From Cyanobacteriota bacterium (GTDB taxonomy: Bacteria; Cyanobacteriota; Cyanobacteriia; Phormidesmidales; Phormidesmidaceae): a stretch of DNA of 9,224 bases. Below the pieces are notes generated by a model that saw only the letters and a list, made by a program, of their open reading frames with translations, was not told the origin of the DNA and ran no database searches. Numbering within the stretch: the first letter of the stretch is position 1; every line of letters begins with the position of its first letter. Positions 1 to 6,201 of the stretch are shown here, one piece after another. Location: NCBI GenBank assembly GCA_027592485.1, contig JAQCKL010000144.1, forward strand, positions 1 to 9,224, given 5' to 3'. The position numbers and the translations under genes were made by a program.

Positions 1-534
1 ATCTATTACATCAATTTATCGGTATTTCAATCGGCCCCCGATAGCTGGGCAATCGATCAACTCTTCCCGATCATGCCGATCCATCGCCTAAATGAAGAGC
101 CCACCTGCCGTGCCACCCTTGCCGACCTCACCTGTGACAGTGACGGTAAAGTCGAACAATTCATCGATTTACGGGATGTTAAACCGGTCCTGGAACTGCA
201 TCCCCTCCAACCCGAAACACCCTATTGCCTAGGACTATTTCTGGGGGGCGCTTACCAAGAAACCATGGGAAATTTGCATAACCTGTTTGGCGACACCCAC
301 ACGGTGCATATTCAACTCACCCCCAAGGGCTATCAGATCGAGCATGTGGTCAAGGGCGACACGATGACCGAGGTGCTCAGCTATGTCCAGTACGACTCTG
401 AGGATTTAATTGAAAATATTCGTCGCCGTACCGAGCAGGCCCTCCAAGAGAACACCATCACCCTGACAGAAGCTCAGCTCCTATTGCGCCATTACGAGCA
501 AAGCCTCAGCCGCTATACCTACCTGAATGGTTAA
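1..534 (+). CDS. speA: Biosynthetic arginine decarboxylase, C-terminal fragment (5' end outside window)
   Basis: The reading frame is open from base 1 and ends at TAA 532-534, leaving 177 codons of a protein that is normally about 640-700 residues. SpeA is a PLP-dependent fold III (alanine-racemase-like) enzyme that converts arginine to agmatine, the first step of the agmatine route to putrescine. Recognition rests on the C-terminal signature: SWAIDQLFPIMPIHRLNEEP, then LADLTCDSDG with the conserved CDSDG motif, then LFLGGAYQE.MGNLHNLFG and a Glu/Arg-rich helical end. The ATG at 73 is an internal methionine, because the conserved family sequence continues upstream of it without a stop. The gene converges on the minus-strand gene ending at 636, with 101 bp between the two stops and no convincing terminator there. 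Family identity is confident. Nothing can be said about its start or regulation. Confidence 0.94.
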   Translation: MYYINLSVFQSAPDSWAIDQLFPIMPIHRLNEEPTCRATLADLTCDSDGKVEQFIDLRDVKPVLELHPLQPETPYCLGLFLGGAYQETMGNLHNLFGDTHTVHIQLTPKGYQIEHVVKGDTMTEVLSYVQYDSEDLIENIRRRTEQALQENTITLTEAQLLLRHYEQSLSRYTYLNG

Positions 535-635
535 TTTGCGCTAGGAACAGGCCGCAATAGGGCTGGAGCAGGGGGGCTTAAGGCGCGAGCTAGAAACAGA
601 TTGACGCTTTCTGGTGGCGCGCATCAATGCCTGAT

Positions 636-848
636 CTACCCTTCTTCGTCACCCTCATCCTCAGGGCCTTTGACCTTGGGAATAAAGCTAGGTCGCTCTT
701 GTCCTTCCCAACCGGGGGGACGCTTGGAGTTATACCAAGCCAAGGAGCCAATCCCCACGGCGGCGATAAAACCGACCACGTAAACGGCGGTGAAATAAGG
801 GAAACCGGCCTCGCCAGCGATCGCCAGCCACTGCAAAAATGTACTCAT
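636..848 (-). CDS. Small one-helix membrane protein, possibly PSII assembly factor Psb35
   Basis: This 70-residue protein starts at ATG 848-846 and ends with TAG. An AAGGA lies about 13 nt upstream of the start. One hydrophobic helix spans roughly residues 17-38 (FPYFTAVYVVGFIAAVGIGS). It is followed by AWYNSKRPPGWEGQERP and an acidic tail (EDEGDEEG). The juxtamembrane W-Y-N-S-K-R-P..GWE..ERP block looks like a conserved cyanobacterial small protein that I associate, from memory and with moderate certainty, with Psb35, a factor reported to stabilise the CP47 assembly module and associated Hlip proteins. If that is right it sits in the thylakoid membrane. It is the last gene of the minus-strand block, 128 bp after the penicillin-binding protein, and two inverted repeats in that gap suggest partly separate transcription. 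The coding call is solid; the function is tentative. Confidence 0.72.
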   Translation of the reverse strand: MSTFLQWLAIAGEAGFPYFTAVYVVGFIAAVGIGSLAWYNSKRPPGWEGQERPSFIPKVKGPEDEGDEEG

Positions 849-891
849 GATGGTCGCTGCGTCCTTAAATCAAATTAAACTCTTCAAAATC

Positions 892-924
892 GGGGATGGT
901 GCTGCCACCCCTCACGCCATCCCC
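892..924 (-). terminator. GC-rich hairpin after the PBP gene, possible terminator
   Basis: Perfect 8-bp arms GGGGATGG (892-899) and CCATCCCC (917-924) are separated by 17 nt. Read on the minus strand, the hairpin lies about 53 nt after the PBP stop and is followed by CGATTTTG. The T-run is short, so termination would be weak. It could equally be a 5' leader hairpin of the small membrane protein gene starting at 848. Confidence 0.33.
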
Positions 925-933
925 ATCACTACA

Positions 934-960
934 TTATTAGGCGTACTCAAGCGCTAATAA
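934..960. repeat. AT-rich inverted repeat between PBP and the small membrane protein gene
   Basis: TTATTAG (934-940) and CTAATAA (954-960) form perfect 7-bp arms around a 13-nt spacer. It starts 17 bp beyond the PBP stop codon. It could be an operator, part of a 3' UTR hairpin, or chance. No known regulator motif is recognised. Confidence 0.25.
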
Positions 961-976
961 ATGCAAGGAAGGCGTT

Positions 977-3460
977 TCATTCCGTTGCAGGCGCGGGGCT
1001 TGGGGCCGGTGGAGCAGGCTGTGAAGGAATTTCTGGGAGGGCTGGCTCCGAGGGTTTTTGTGGCGGGGCGGGGGCCGGTGGTTTAGGGGGCTCCCCTGAA
1101 TCCCCCGAGTCTCCCGAATCTCCCGAATCTCCTGAGTCCCCAGGGGGGTCTCCGCCGTCTCCAACGGGATCCGCACCAGTATCATTGCCGCTCGGCGGAG
1201 GCGAGGGTTGGCTCCCAGAACTGGGTCTGTTCCCTCCCGAAGAGCCCGCGTTATCAGAGCTACCCTCATCTGACGAAGTGGTTACGCCTGATCCAGACGA
1301 ATCGTCAGCAGTTTCTGTATCACGATCCCCATCCTTGTCGTCATTGCTGATAGAGCCAGCAGTGACCTTGCCGGGCTTGAAGGGCTCAGCCTCAATACTG
1401 CCCTCTCGTCCAGCCAATTGAGGTAAGGGGGGGAATTCTTCCACCGGCAGCTCCTCTAGGAGCTGAGAGACAAACTGTCCCCAGGTATAGGCCGCAGAGC
1501 TGCTAGCCCCCCAGGTGCGGCTACTATCATCATTGCCGAGCCAAACTCCCACCACTAGTTGGGGAATATAACCAATAAACCAAAGGTCACGATTATTCTC
1601 AGAGGTACCGGTTTTGCCCGCAACAGGGCGGCCAATGGCGGCTCGACTACCGGTCCCCCCAGACACAACCCCCTGTAACATCCAGGTCATAATCGCAGCG
1701 GTCTCCGCATCAACCGCCTGCTCAGCGGTGGTATCAGCTTCGTACAGAACTTCACCGCTACTACTCAAAATTCGCCGGATGCCATGGGCAGGGATATGCT
1801 TCCCCTCTGCCGCCAGGGTGCCGTAGGCACTGGTCAATTCCAACAGGTTCACTTCTGAAGCGCCCAGGGCCAGGGAATAGGTGGGTTTCAGTGGTGACTC
1901 AATGCCCATGCGCTGGGCCATCTCGATCACGGGGTCAAAGCCGACATCAATCAGGACTTTGACCGCCACAATATTGACGGAAGAGGTCAGCGCCCGCTGA
2001 ATCGAGACGTTGCCGCTATAGCCGCCACCATAGTTTTTCGGCTCATAGCCATCAACAACGAACTTAGCGTCTGCATAGGATTTGGAGGGGGCAAACCCAG
2101 CGGCGATCGCGGTGGTGTACACAAACGCCTTAAACGTAGAACCGGGCTGCCGTTGGGCCTGGGTAGCCCGATTAAACTGGCTCTCATTGAAGTCAGTCCC
2201 CCCCACCATGGCCTTGATTTCACCGCTGCGGGGATCAATGGCCACTAAGGACGCTTGGCTGAAGCGTTGCCGCTTCCCGATCGTATCAACGGTTTCCTCA
2301 ATGGTGGCTTGGGCTTTGCGTTGCCAGTCCACATCTAGGGTGGTTTCAACCACCAATCCACCCGCTTCAATCACCTCAGGGGACAAGAACTCCCCGAGCT
2401 GTTTCTGAATATAAATGGTGAAATAGGGAAATTCGCTGTATAAGAACTTGGGTTCTTGGGGGGTGGTGGCCACCTCCGTTGCCATCGCCTGATCGGCTTC
2501 GGCTTGGGAAATTGCCCCCGTCTCCAACATTCGGCGAACCACAATATTTCGCTGCTGACGAGCGGCTTCCGGGTCTACAAGGGGGGAGTAAACACTCGGT
2601 GCAGGGGCCATGCCCGCAATTAGCGCTGATTCGGACAAGGTTAAATCTGAAACGGGCTTGCCGAAGTAGATCCAAGCCGCATCGGCCACCCCATAGGCCC
2701 CCGCGCCCAGGTAAACCAGGTTGAGATAGCGCTCCAAAATCACAGACTTGTCATAGGTCTCTCGGAGCTTGAGCGCCAACACTGCCTCTCGGGCTTTGCG
2801 CTGAAAACTCCGCTCCTGATCTAAGAAGACAATGCGAGCCACCTGCTGGGTGATGGTACTCGCCCCCTCCACCACATCCCCTTGCAGCAGATTAGCTCGG
2901 GTGGCCCGGATAATCGCTTGGACATCAACCCCACCATGCTCGTAGAAGTTTTGATCTTCAGCGGCGATGAACGCCTGAATTAAATCCTGGGGAATCTCTT
3001 CGTAGGCCAGTTTATCGCGAGTGGCAGGCCCAATTTTTTGCAGAATCCTGCCGTCATCGGCCTGGATGGTAATGGTGCCGCCCCGTTCATAGGAGAGCAG
3101 TCTAGAAACATCCGGCAGTTGGGCCTTGGTGGTCATCCAGACCCGATAGAAGCGGGTGGCTCCCCCAGCGGTGAGGGCACCGGTGAGGAGCACCAGCCAA
3201 AACAGTGGCCGGTAATACAGGGGGCGCTTGGGTCGGGGTGATTTTGTCTGGGCAGACCTTGCCCCAGGGACAGTTTCACCAGCAAGATTGCTCACCACAG
3301 CGGTGGCTTTGGGCTTTGGGCTTTGGGGATGGCGACTCGTCGCGGCCCATAACCCTCTAAATTTTGAAAAGACGCTCGTCACCTTTTGCCCCCATACCGG
3401 GTCAGTGCCACGGTTGCTTGTTATCGGTCGCCTATTAATTGGCTCTGCCACCCCAACCAC
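977..3460 (-). CDS. Class A penicillin-binding protein (PBP1A type; transglycosylase/transpeptidase)
   Basis: This 827-residue bifunctional enzyme polymerises lipid II and cross-links peptidoglycan at the periplasmic face of the inner membrane. A long basic, proline-rich cytoplasmic N-terminus (1-83) precedes a membrane helix at about 84-101. The GT51 transglycosylase domain follows, with AAEDQNFYEH (catalytic Glu168), EGASTITQQ (198-206) and ILERYLNLVYLGAGAYG (241-257). The transpeptidase domain holds the nucleophile motif STFK (Ser441, Lys444), SVN (494-496) and KTGT (616-619), so both active sites look intact. Residues from about 700 to 827 are a low-complexity Ser/Asp/Gly then Pro/Ala tail with five GDS repeats. 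The first codon is GTG (3460-3458) with no clear Shine-Dalgarno, and GTG at codon 4 is an alternative. It begins only 58 bp after the chlG stop, so read-through from chlG is plausible. Family call is firm; which cyanobacterial PBP paralogue it is remains open. Confidence 0.95.
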   Translation of the reverse strand: MVGVAEPINRRPITSNRGTDPVWGQKVTSVFSKFRGLWAATSRHPQSPKPKATAVVSNLAGETVPGARSAQTKSPRPKRPLYYRPLFWLVLLTGALTAGGATRFYRVWMTTKAQLPDVSRLLSYERGGTITIQADDGRILQKIGPATRDKLAYEEIPQDLIQAFIAAEDQNFYEHGGVDVQAIIRATRANLLQGDVVEGASTITQQVARIVFLDQERSFQRKAREAVLALKLRETYDKSVILERYLNLVYLGAGAYGVADAAWIYFGKPVSDLTLSESALIAGMAPAPSVYSPLVDPEAARQQRNIVVRRMLETGAISQAEADQAMATEVATTPQEPKFLYSEFPYFTIYIQKQLGEFLSPEVIEAGGLVVETTLDVDWQRKAQATIEETVDTIGKRQRFSQASLVAIDPRSGEIKAMVGGTDFNESQFNRATQAQRQPGSTFKAFVYTTAIAAGFAPSKSYADAKFVVDGYEPKNYGGGYSGNVSIQRALTSSVNIVAVKVLIDVGFDPVIEMAQRMGIESPLKPTYSLALGASEVNLLELTSAYGTLAAEGKHIPAHGIRRILSSSGEVLYEADTTAEQAVDAETAAIMTWMLQGVVSGGTGSRAAIGRPVAGKTGTSENNRDLWFIGYIPQLVVGVWLGNDDSSRTWGASSSAAYTWGQFVSQLLEELPVEEFPPLPQLAGREGSIEAEPFKPGKVTAGSISNDDKDGDRDTETADDSSGSGVTTSSDEGSSDNAGSSGGNRPSSGSQPSPPPSGNDTGADPVGDGGDPPGDSGDSGDSGDSGDSGEPPKPPAPAPPQKPSEPALPEIPSQPAPPAPSPAPATE
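1097..1141 (-). repeat. In-frame 9-bp tandem repeat (GDS x5) in the PBP tail
   Basis: Five tandem 9-bp units of the form GAATCTCCC/GAGTCTCCC on the + strand encode five Gly-Asp-Ser units (residues 774-788) on the minus strand. The copies differ at a few bases. Because the unit is a multiple of three, copy-number change would alter tail length without breaking the frame. Confidence 0.8.
3305..3325. repeat. Three perfect 7-bp tandem repeats in the PBP N-terminus
   Basis: GGCTTTG occurs three times head to tail (3305-3311, 3312-3318, 3319-3325). The repeats fall in codons about 46-52 of the penicillin-binding protein, in its cytoplasmic Pro/Lys-rich segment (PQSPKPK). The unit is not a multiple of three, so gain or loss of one copy would shift the frame. 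Confidence 0.75.
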
Positions 3461-3518
3461 AGCAGTTGTAAATCTTAACCTGACTGCAATTTGCCGATTC
3501 TACCAGCCTGGTCTCACC

Positions 3519-4532
3519 CTAGGCTATAGCGGAGTGCCCCAGGGCTAATGCTGCCACCAGCATTCCTAAGACCAAAAAGGGCTGGGCACTGGCTTGATAC
3601 TTCACATCATTCTCTAGGGGGTTGCGCAGGAAATACATATCCTGAAAGGTGATTTGCGGAATAATCAGCAACACTAATAACACCCCGTAAAGGTTTTGAT
3701 GAATGGCCATCAGGTAGGCGGCAATGCCCCCCTGAAATAGATCAATCATCAACACGCAAATCCAGGCGGCGGTGGAGATCCCAAACATCACGGGAAGGGA
3801 TTTCAAGCCGAGCTGGCGATCGCCCTCCACACTTTTGAAATCATTGACCACCGCAATGCCGAGACCTGCCAAGCTATAGAACAGGGTCAGCACCACAATG
3901 GTCCAGTTCAGGGTGCCAAATAGGGCATGGCCCGCCCACCAGGGGAGGGCGATGTAGCTGGCCCCCAGGGCATAGTTGCCGAGCCAACCGTTTTGCTTCA
4001 GCTTTAGGGGCGGGGCCGAATAGATATAAGACAGGAATGATCCCCCCAAAGAGAGTGCCGTGATGATCGGAAAGTCATGGCCAGCCCAAGTATCGAGGCC
4101 ATAGGCAACCCCAATGCCGACCAGCAACAGCACGATAATTTGAGTTGCGACCTGGGGAATCGAAATCGCCCCCGAGGGAATGGGCCGATAGGGCTCATTG
4201 ATGGCGTCGATTTCGCGATCGTAGAAATCGTTCAGGGTCTGGGTATAGCCCGTCAATAAAGGCCCCGACAGCAACATGCAGGCTGCTGACACCATCACCG
4301 TTTCAATGGACCAGACAAATTGACCGGACGAGGCCGCTCCGCAGACCACCCCCCAAATCAATGGGATCCAGGTGATGGGCTTCATCAGTTGGAGACGAAT
4401 CTTCCAAATCGAGGTCTCTCCAGACCCGGCTCCTTTCATCCCCAGCAGTTGTCGAGCCTTACTCCCTTTTAAATCTAGAGAAGCGGCCTCTGGAGCAGCG
4501 GCTGCGTCACTTTGTGAGATTGGATCGGCCAT
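3519..4532 (-). CDS. chlG: Chlorophyll synthase (UbiA-family prenyltransferase)
   Basis: ChlG attaches the geranylgeranyl or phytyl chain to chlorophyllide a, the last step of chlorophyll a synthesis, within the thylakoid membrane. The 337-residue length is normal. The first Asp-rich motif, NDFYDREIDAINEPYRPIPSG, runs from residue 101 (Asn101, Asp102, Asp105, Asp109) and binds the Mg-diphosphate. The second is NDFKSVEGD (230-238). The conserved SAPPLKLKQNGWLGNYALGA block (172-191) lies between them, and hydrophobic segments are spread through the protein as expected for a UbiA fold of about eight or nine helices. The start is ATG 4532-4530 with no obvious Shine-Dalgarno. The N-terminal about 40 residues are polar and Ala-rich. 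It lies 137 bp after the Get3d-like gene, a gap long enough for its own promoter, and 58 bp before the PBP gene. From memory, chlG also neighbours an ArsA-type ATPase gene in Nostoc (all4480/all4481). Confidence 0.97.
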   Translation of the reverse strand: MADPISQSDAAAAPEAASLDLKGSKARQLLGMKGAGSGETSIWKIRLQLMKPITWIPLIWGVVCGAASSGQFVWSIETVMVSAACMLLSGPLLTGYTQTLNDFYDREIDAINEPYRPIPSGAISIPQVATQIIVLLLVGIGVAYGLDTWAGHDFPIITALSLGGSFLSYIYSAPPLKLKQNGWLGNYALGASYIALPWWAGHALFGTLNWTIVVLTLFYSLAGLGIAVVNDFKSVEGDRQLGLKSLPVMFGISTAAWICVLMIDLFQGGIAAYLMAIHQNLYGVLLVLLIIPQITFQDMYFLRNPLENDVKYQASAQPFLVLGMLVAALALGHSAIA

Positions 4533-4583
4533 AGCGCTTTAAACAGAACGACTGGAAGACAGGGTGCATGAACAGTTAAACCC

Positions 4584-4612
4584 ATTATGAAAGGCAACCC
4601 CATCCCTGACTA
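4584..4612 (-). promoter_or_regulatory. Candidate sigma70-type promoter for chlG
   Basis: On the minus strand, TAGTCA (4612-4607, 4 of 6 matches to TTGACA) is followed 17 nt later by CATAAT (4589-4584, 5 of 6 matches to TATAAT), about 50 bp upstream of the chlG ATG. The spacing is ideal and the site is in the gap between get3d and chlG. This is a consensus match only. Confidence 0.35.
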
Positions 4613-4669
4613 GCACTTTAGCCCCCAGAACCAGGGCGTACTGACATCGTAGGGCAGGGTTCCGCCTAT

Positions 4670-5761
4670 CTAGAAAGACAGAATCAGGGCATTTTCTTGG
4701 AATTTTGCCCCTTGAACCGTCCGGTTTTTAAACGGTTCTGGCAGGTATAGGTTGCGGCGCTGGTTACCCGCATCAATGGTGACCTCTGGCCCAGACTGGG
4801 TCAGGCCGATTTGCGATTTATCGAAACCGGGCAAAAACAGCCGCACCTGATTATTAGCTGCGTCAATGGTGAGCGATCGCGGGGCGTTTTGGATTACCTG
4901 ATCCACATCTGGCAGGGCAGCCATCAGGGGAGCCCAGTGATCTGCCTTTAGGCTGGGAAGGGGATACGTCTGCAGAGGAGCAAAATCGTCCGCTGGGGTG
5001 GGGTTACTATCGGCAAACAAGTCTAGGACGGCTCCGATGGTCAACCCCACCTGCTGACTACAGCCCCATAGATATCGGGTGGCTGCGATCTCTTGGGGGT
5101 GAGCCACCAAAAAGCCCAGGACTCGCTCCGGATTTTGCACTGCGGCCCGCCCCGCCGCCAAAAAGCCCCGTGATTGTTCCATGGGCTCTGACCAACTGTC
5201 CTGCCCGCGCCCTGAGGCGAAAATCGCCCCTGCGATCGGCTGCCAAAACGGCGCGAGGGTTTGGGCTAGGGCAGAGGCTTGAATAATCGCCTGAAACCGA
5301 CGGACATACCAGTCGAGGCCATCGGGTAGCCCCCACATGCGTAGGGCCGTGTGACCGTCAGGACCATCGAAAACGATGTCATCATACGCACCACTGGCAT
5401 CCAACTCTCGTAGGGCATTCAGGGTAAGGGCCTGATCCATACCGGGCAAGAGCACTAATTCTTGGCTATAGACCTGCTTGAGCAACGGGTCTCGTAAATA
5501 CTGGGCCTCCAAGCTTTTGACGATGTCCCAATTTTGGGATAGTAACGCCGTCCCCGACAGCCGCATCAGCTCCAACCCTGGGGTCAGTGCCGTTGCCTCT
5601 CCAGAAATCGCCTGTTGCCATAGGGCTTCTGGGAGTGGCCCGTTATTTTGGGTAACCCACAGGACCCGACGCCCTTGCTCAGCCAAATGCCGTGCCATGG
5701 CCACAGACGCCACCGCACAGTCTCCTGGGAAGGATCCCAGAAAGGTCAGAATTCGAGTCAT
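4670..5761 (-). CDS. get3d: Get3d-like ArsA/Get3-fold protein with alpha-crystallin domain and degenerate P-loop
   Basis: This 363-residue member of the Get3/ArsA group has the Get3d architecture, with an Hsp20/alpha-crystallin-like beta domain at the C-terminus (about 295-363; RLFLPGFDKSQI, NLYLPEPF). Get3d is the cyanobacterial and plastid Get3 branch, thought to handle membrane-protein clients. The N-terminus ILTFLG is typical, but the Walker A loop that should read GKGGxGKTT is GSFPGDCAV (residues 9-17). It lacks the signature Lys, the other loop glycines, the P-loop Lys/Arg and both Thr. The switch I Asp is also lost (TQNNGP at 37-42 against a QDPGP-type sequence). The switch II region is recognisable (FDGPDGHTALRMWGLP, 131-146). 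No CxxC zinc pair is seen, as expected for Get3d. Flanking helices and frame are intact, so this is not a simple frameshift. ATP hydrolysis seems unlikely. It starts 37 bp after the PetP-like gene, probably in one transcript. Confidence 0.87.
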   Translation of the reverse strand: MTRILTFLGSFPGDCAVASVAMARHLAEQGRRVLWVTQNNGPLPEALWQQAISGEATALTPGLELMRLSGTALLSQNWDIVKSLEAQYLRDPLLKQVYSQELVLLPGMDQALTLNALRELDASGAYDDIVFDGPDGHTALRMWGLPDGLDWYVRRFQAIIQASALAQTLAPFWQPIAGAIFASGRGQDSWSEPMEQSRGFLAAGRAAVQNPERVLGFLVAHPQEIAATRYLWGCSQQVGLTIGAVLDLFADSNPTPADDFAPLQTYPLPSLKADHWAPLMAALPDVDQVIQNAPRSLTIDAANNQVRLFLPGFDKSQIGLTQSGPEVTIDAGNQRRNLYLPEPFKNRTVQGAKFQENALILSF

Positions 5762-5798
5762 TAATGATTCGCCCGATGTTGGATGAATGGGGTCAAGC

Positions 5799-5999
5799 CT
5801 ATTGAGCTGAAATCAACTCGTCTTCAAAAAACCAAGTGGAAAACTTGTTGTCAAATTCCACGACGAGGCCAACGCCACTGCCGTCAACCATTTTGTACTG
5901 ACTAATCTTGCCACTCTTGCCGAGGCATGCGGCGATGTCCTCAGACACTCGATCCCGTAGGCGCTTGACGGTAACCCGTTGTCCAATCTCTAAGCTCAT
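5799..5999 (-). CDS. petP: PetP/DUF2862-family small protein (candidate cytochrome b6f peripheral subunit)
   Basis: This 66-residue soluble protein has the pattern MSLEIGQRVTVKRLRDRVS...GKSGKISQYKMVDGSGVGLVVEF...STWFFEDEL. That matches the DUF2862 group, to which, as I recall, cyanobacterial PetP belongs. PetP is an SH3-like peripheral protein on the cytoplasmic side of the cytochrome b6f complex that tunes electron flow. The assignment to PetP itself, rather than a DUF2862 paralogue, is tentative. I chose the ATG at 5999 because AGGGGAG lies just upstream (6010-6004) and the family N-terminus begins there. A longer in-frame version from 6044 adds 15 residues (MACSTVQHCNHEGRR) that look non-native and would run into an inverted repeat. 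It leads the minus-strand block and precedes the Get3d-like gene by 37 bp. Confidence 0.8.
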   Translation of the reverse strand: MSLEIGQRVTVKRLRDRVSEDIAACLGKSGKISQYKMVDGSGVGLVVEFDNKFSTWFFEDELISAQ

Positions 6000-6003
6000 G
6001 CGT

Positions 6004-6010
6004 CTCCCCT
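6004..6010 (-). promoter_or_regulatory. Ribosome binding site that fixes the PetP-like start
   Basis: On the minus strand AGGGGAG is followed by ACGC and then ATG (5999). It is a strong Shine-Dalgarno with slightly short spacing. It supports the 66-residue start over the upstream ATG at 6044. Confidence 0.65.
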
Positions 6011-6040
6011 CATGATTGCAATGCTGTACTGTGCTGCATG

Positions 6041-6062
6041 CCATGGCAACGGCTTGCCATGG
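6041..6062. repeat. Perfect 9-bp inverted repeat upstream of the PetP-like gene
   Basis: CCATGGCAA (6041-6049) and TTGCCATGG (6054-6062) flank a CGGC tetraloop. It sits about 42-63 nt before the ATG of the PetP-like gene, so it would lie in that gene's 5' leader or serve as an operator. No T-run follows on either strand, which argues against an intrinsic terminator. A plausible -10 (TATTAA, around 6106-6112 on the minus strand) lies upstream of it, without a good -35. Confidence 0.55.
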
Positions 6063-6201
6063 GGCCGATCCACCATTCTGTAGAAATTTGGAAGGGCCTT
6101 AGCATATTAATACTTGCAGAGACCTGACCCTAAATCAAAGTTTTCAGCTAGCGGCTTACCTATGTACAGATGGATGTAGAACAGACCCCTTAGGCAATCG
6201 C

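Noticed and set aside
600..629. Imperfect stem ATTGACGC/GCATCAAT as a bidirectional terminator between speA and the small membrane protein gene
   Set aside because: It has a mismatch, a 14-nt loop and no T-run on either strand.
937..1269. Minus-strand open frame of 110 codons overlapping the PBP tail
   Set aside because: It is an out-of-frame reading of the GDS/Pro-rich repeat region; its IREIRET-like repeats arise from the same 9-bp array, and the PBP frame has clear domain support.
5799..6044. 81-residue version of the PetP-like protein starting at 6044
   Set aside because: The extra 15 residues do not resemble the family N-terminus and overlap the inverted repeat; the ATG at 5999 has a strong AGGGGAG site.
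6160..6185. Possible NtcA site (GTA-N8-TAC) near TATGTACAGATGGATGTAGA
   Set aside because: The second half reads TGT/GTA rather than TAC at the right spacing, so the consensus is not met.
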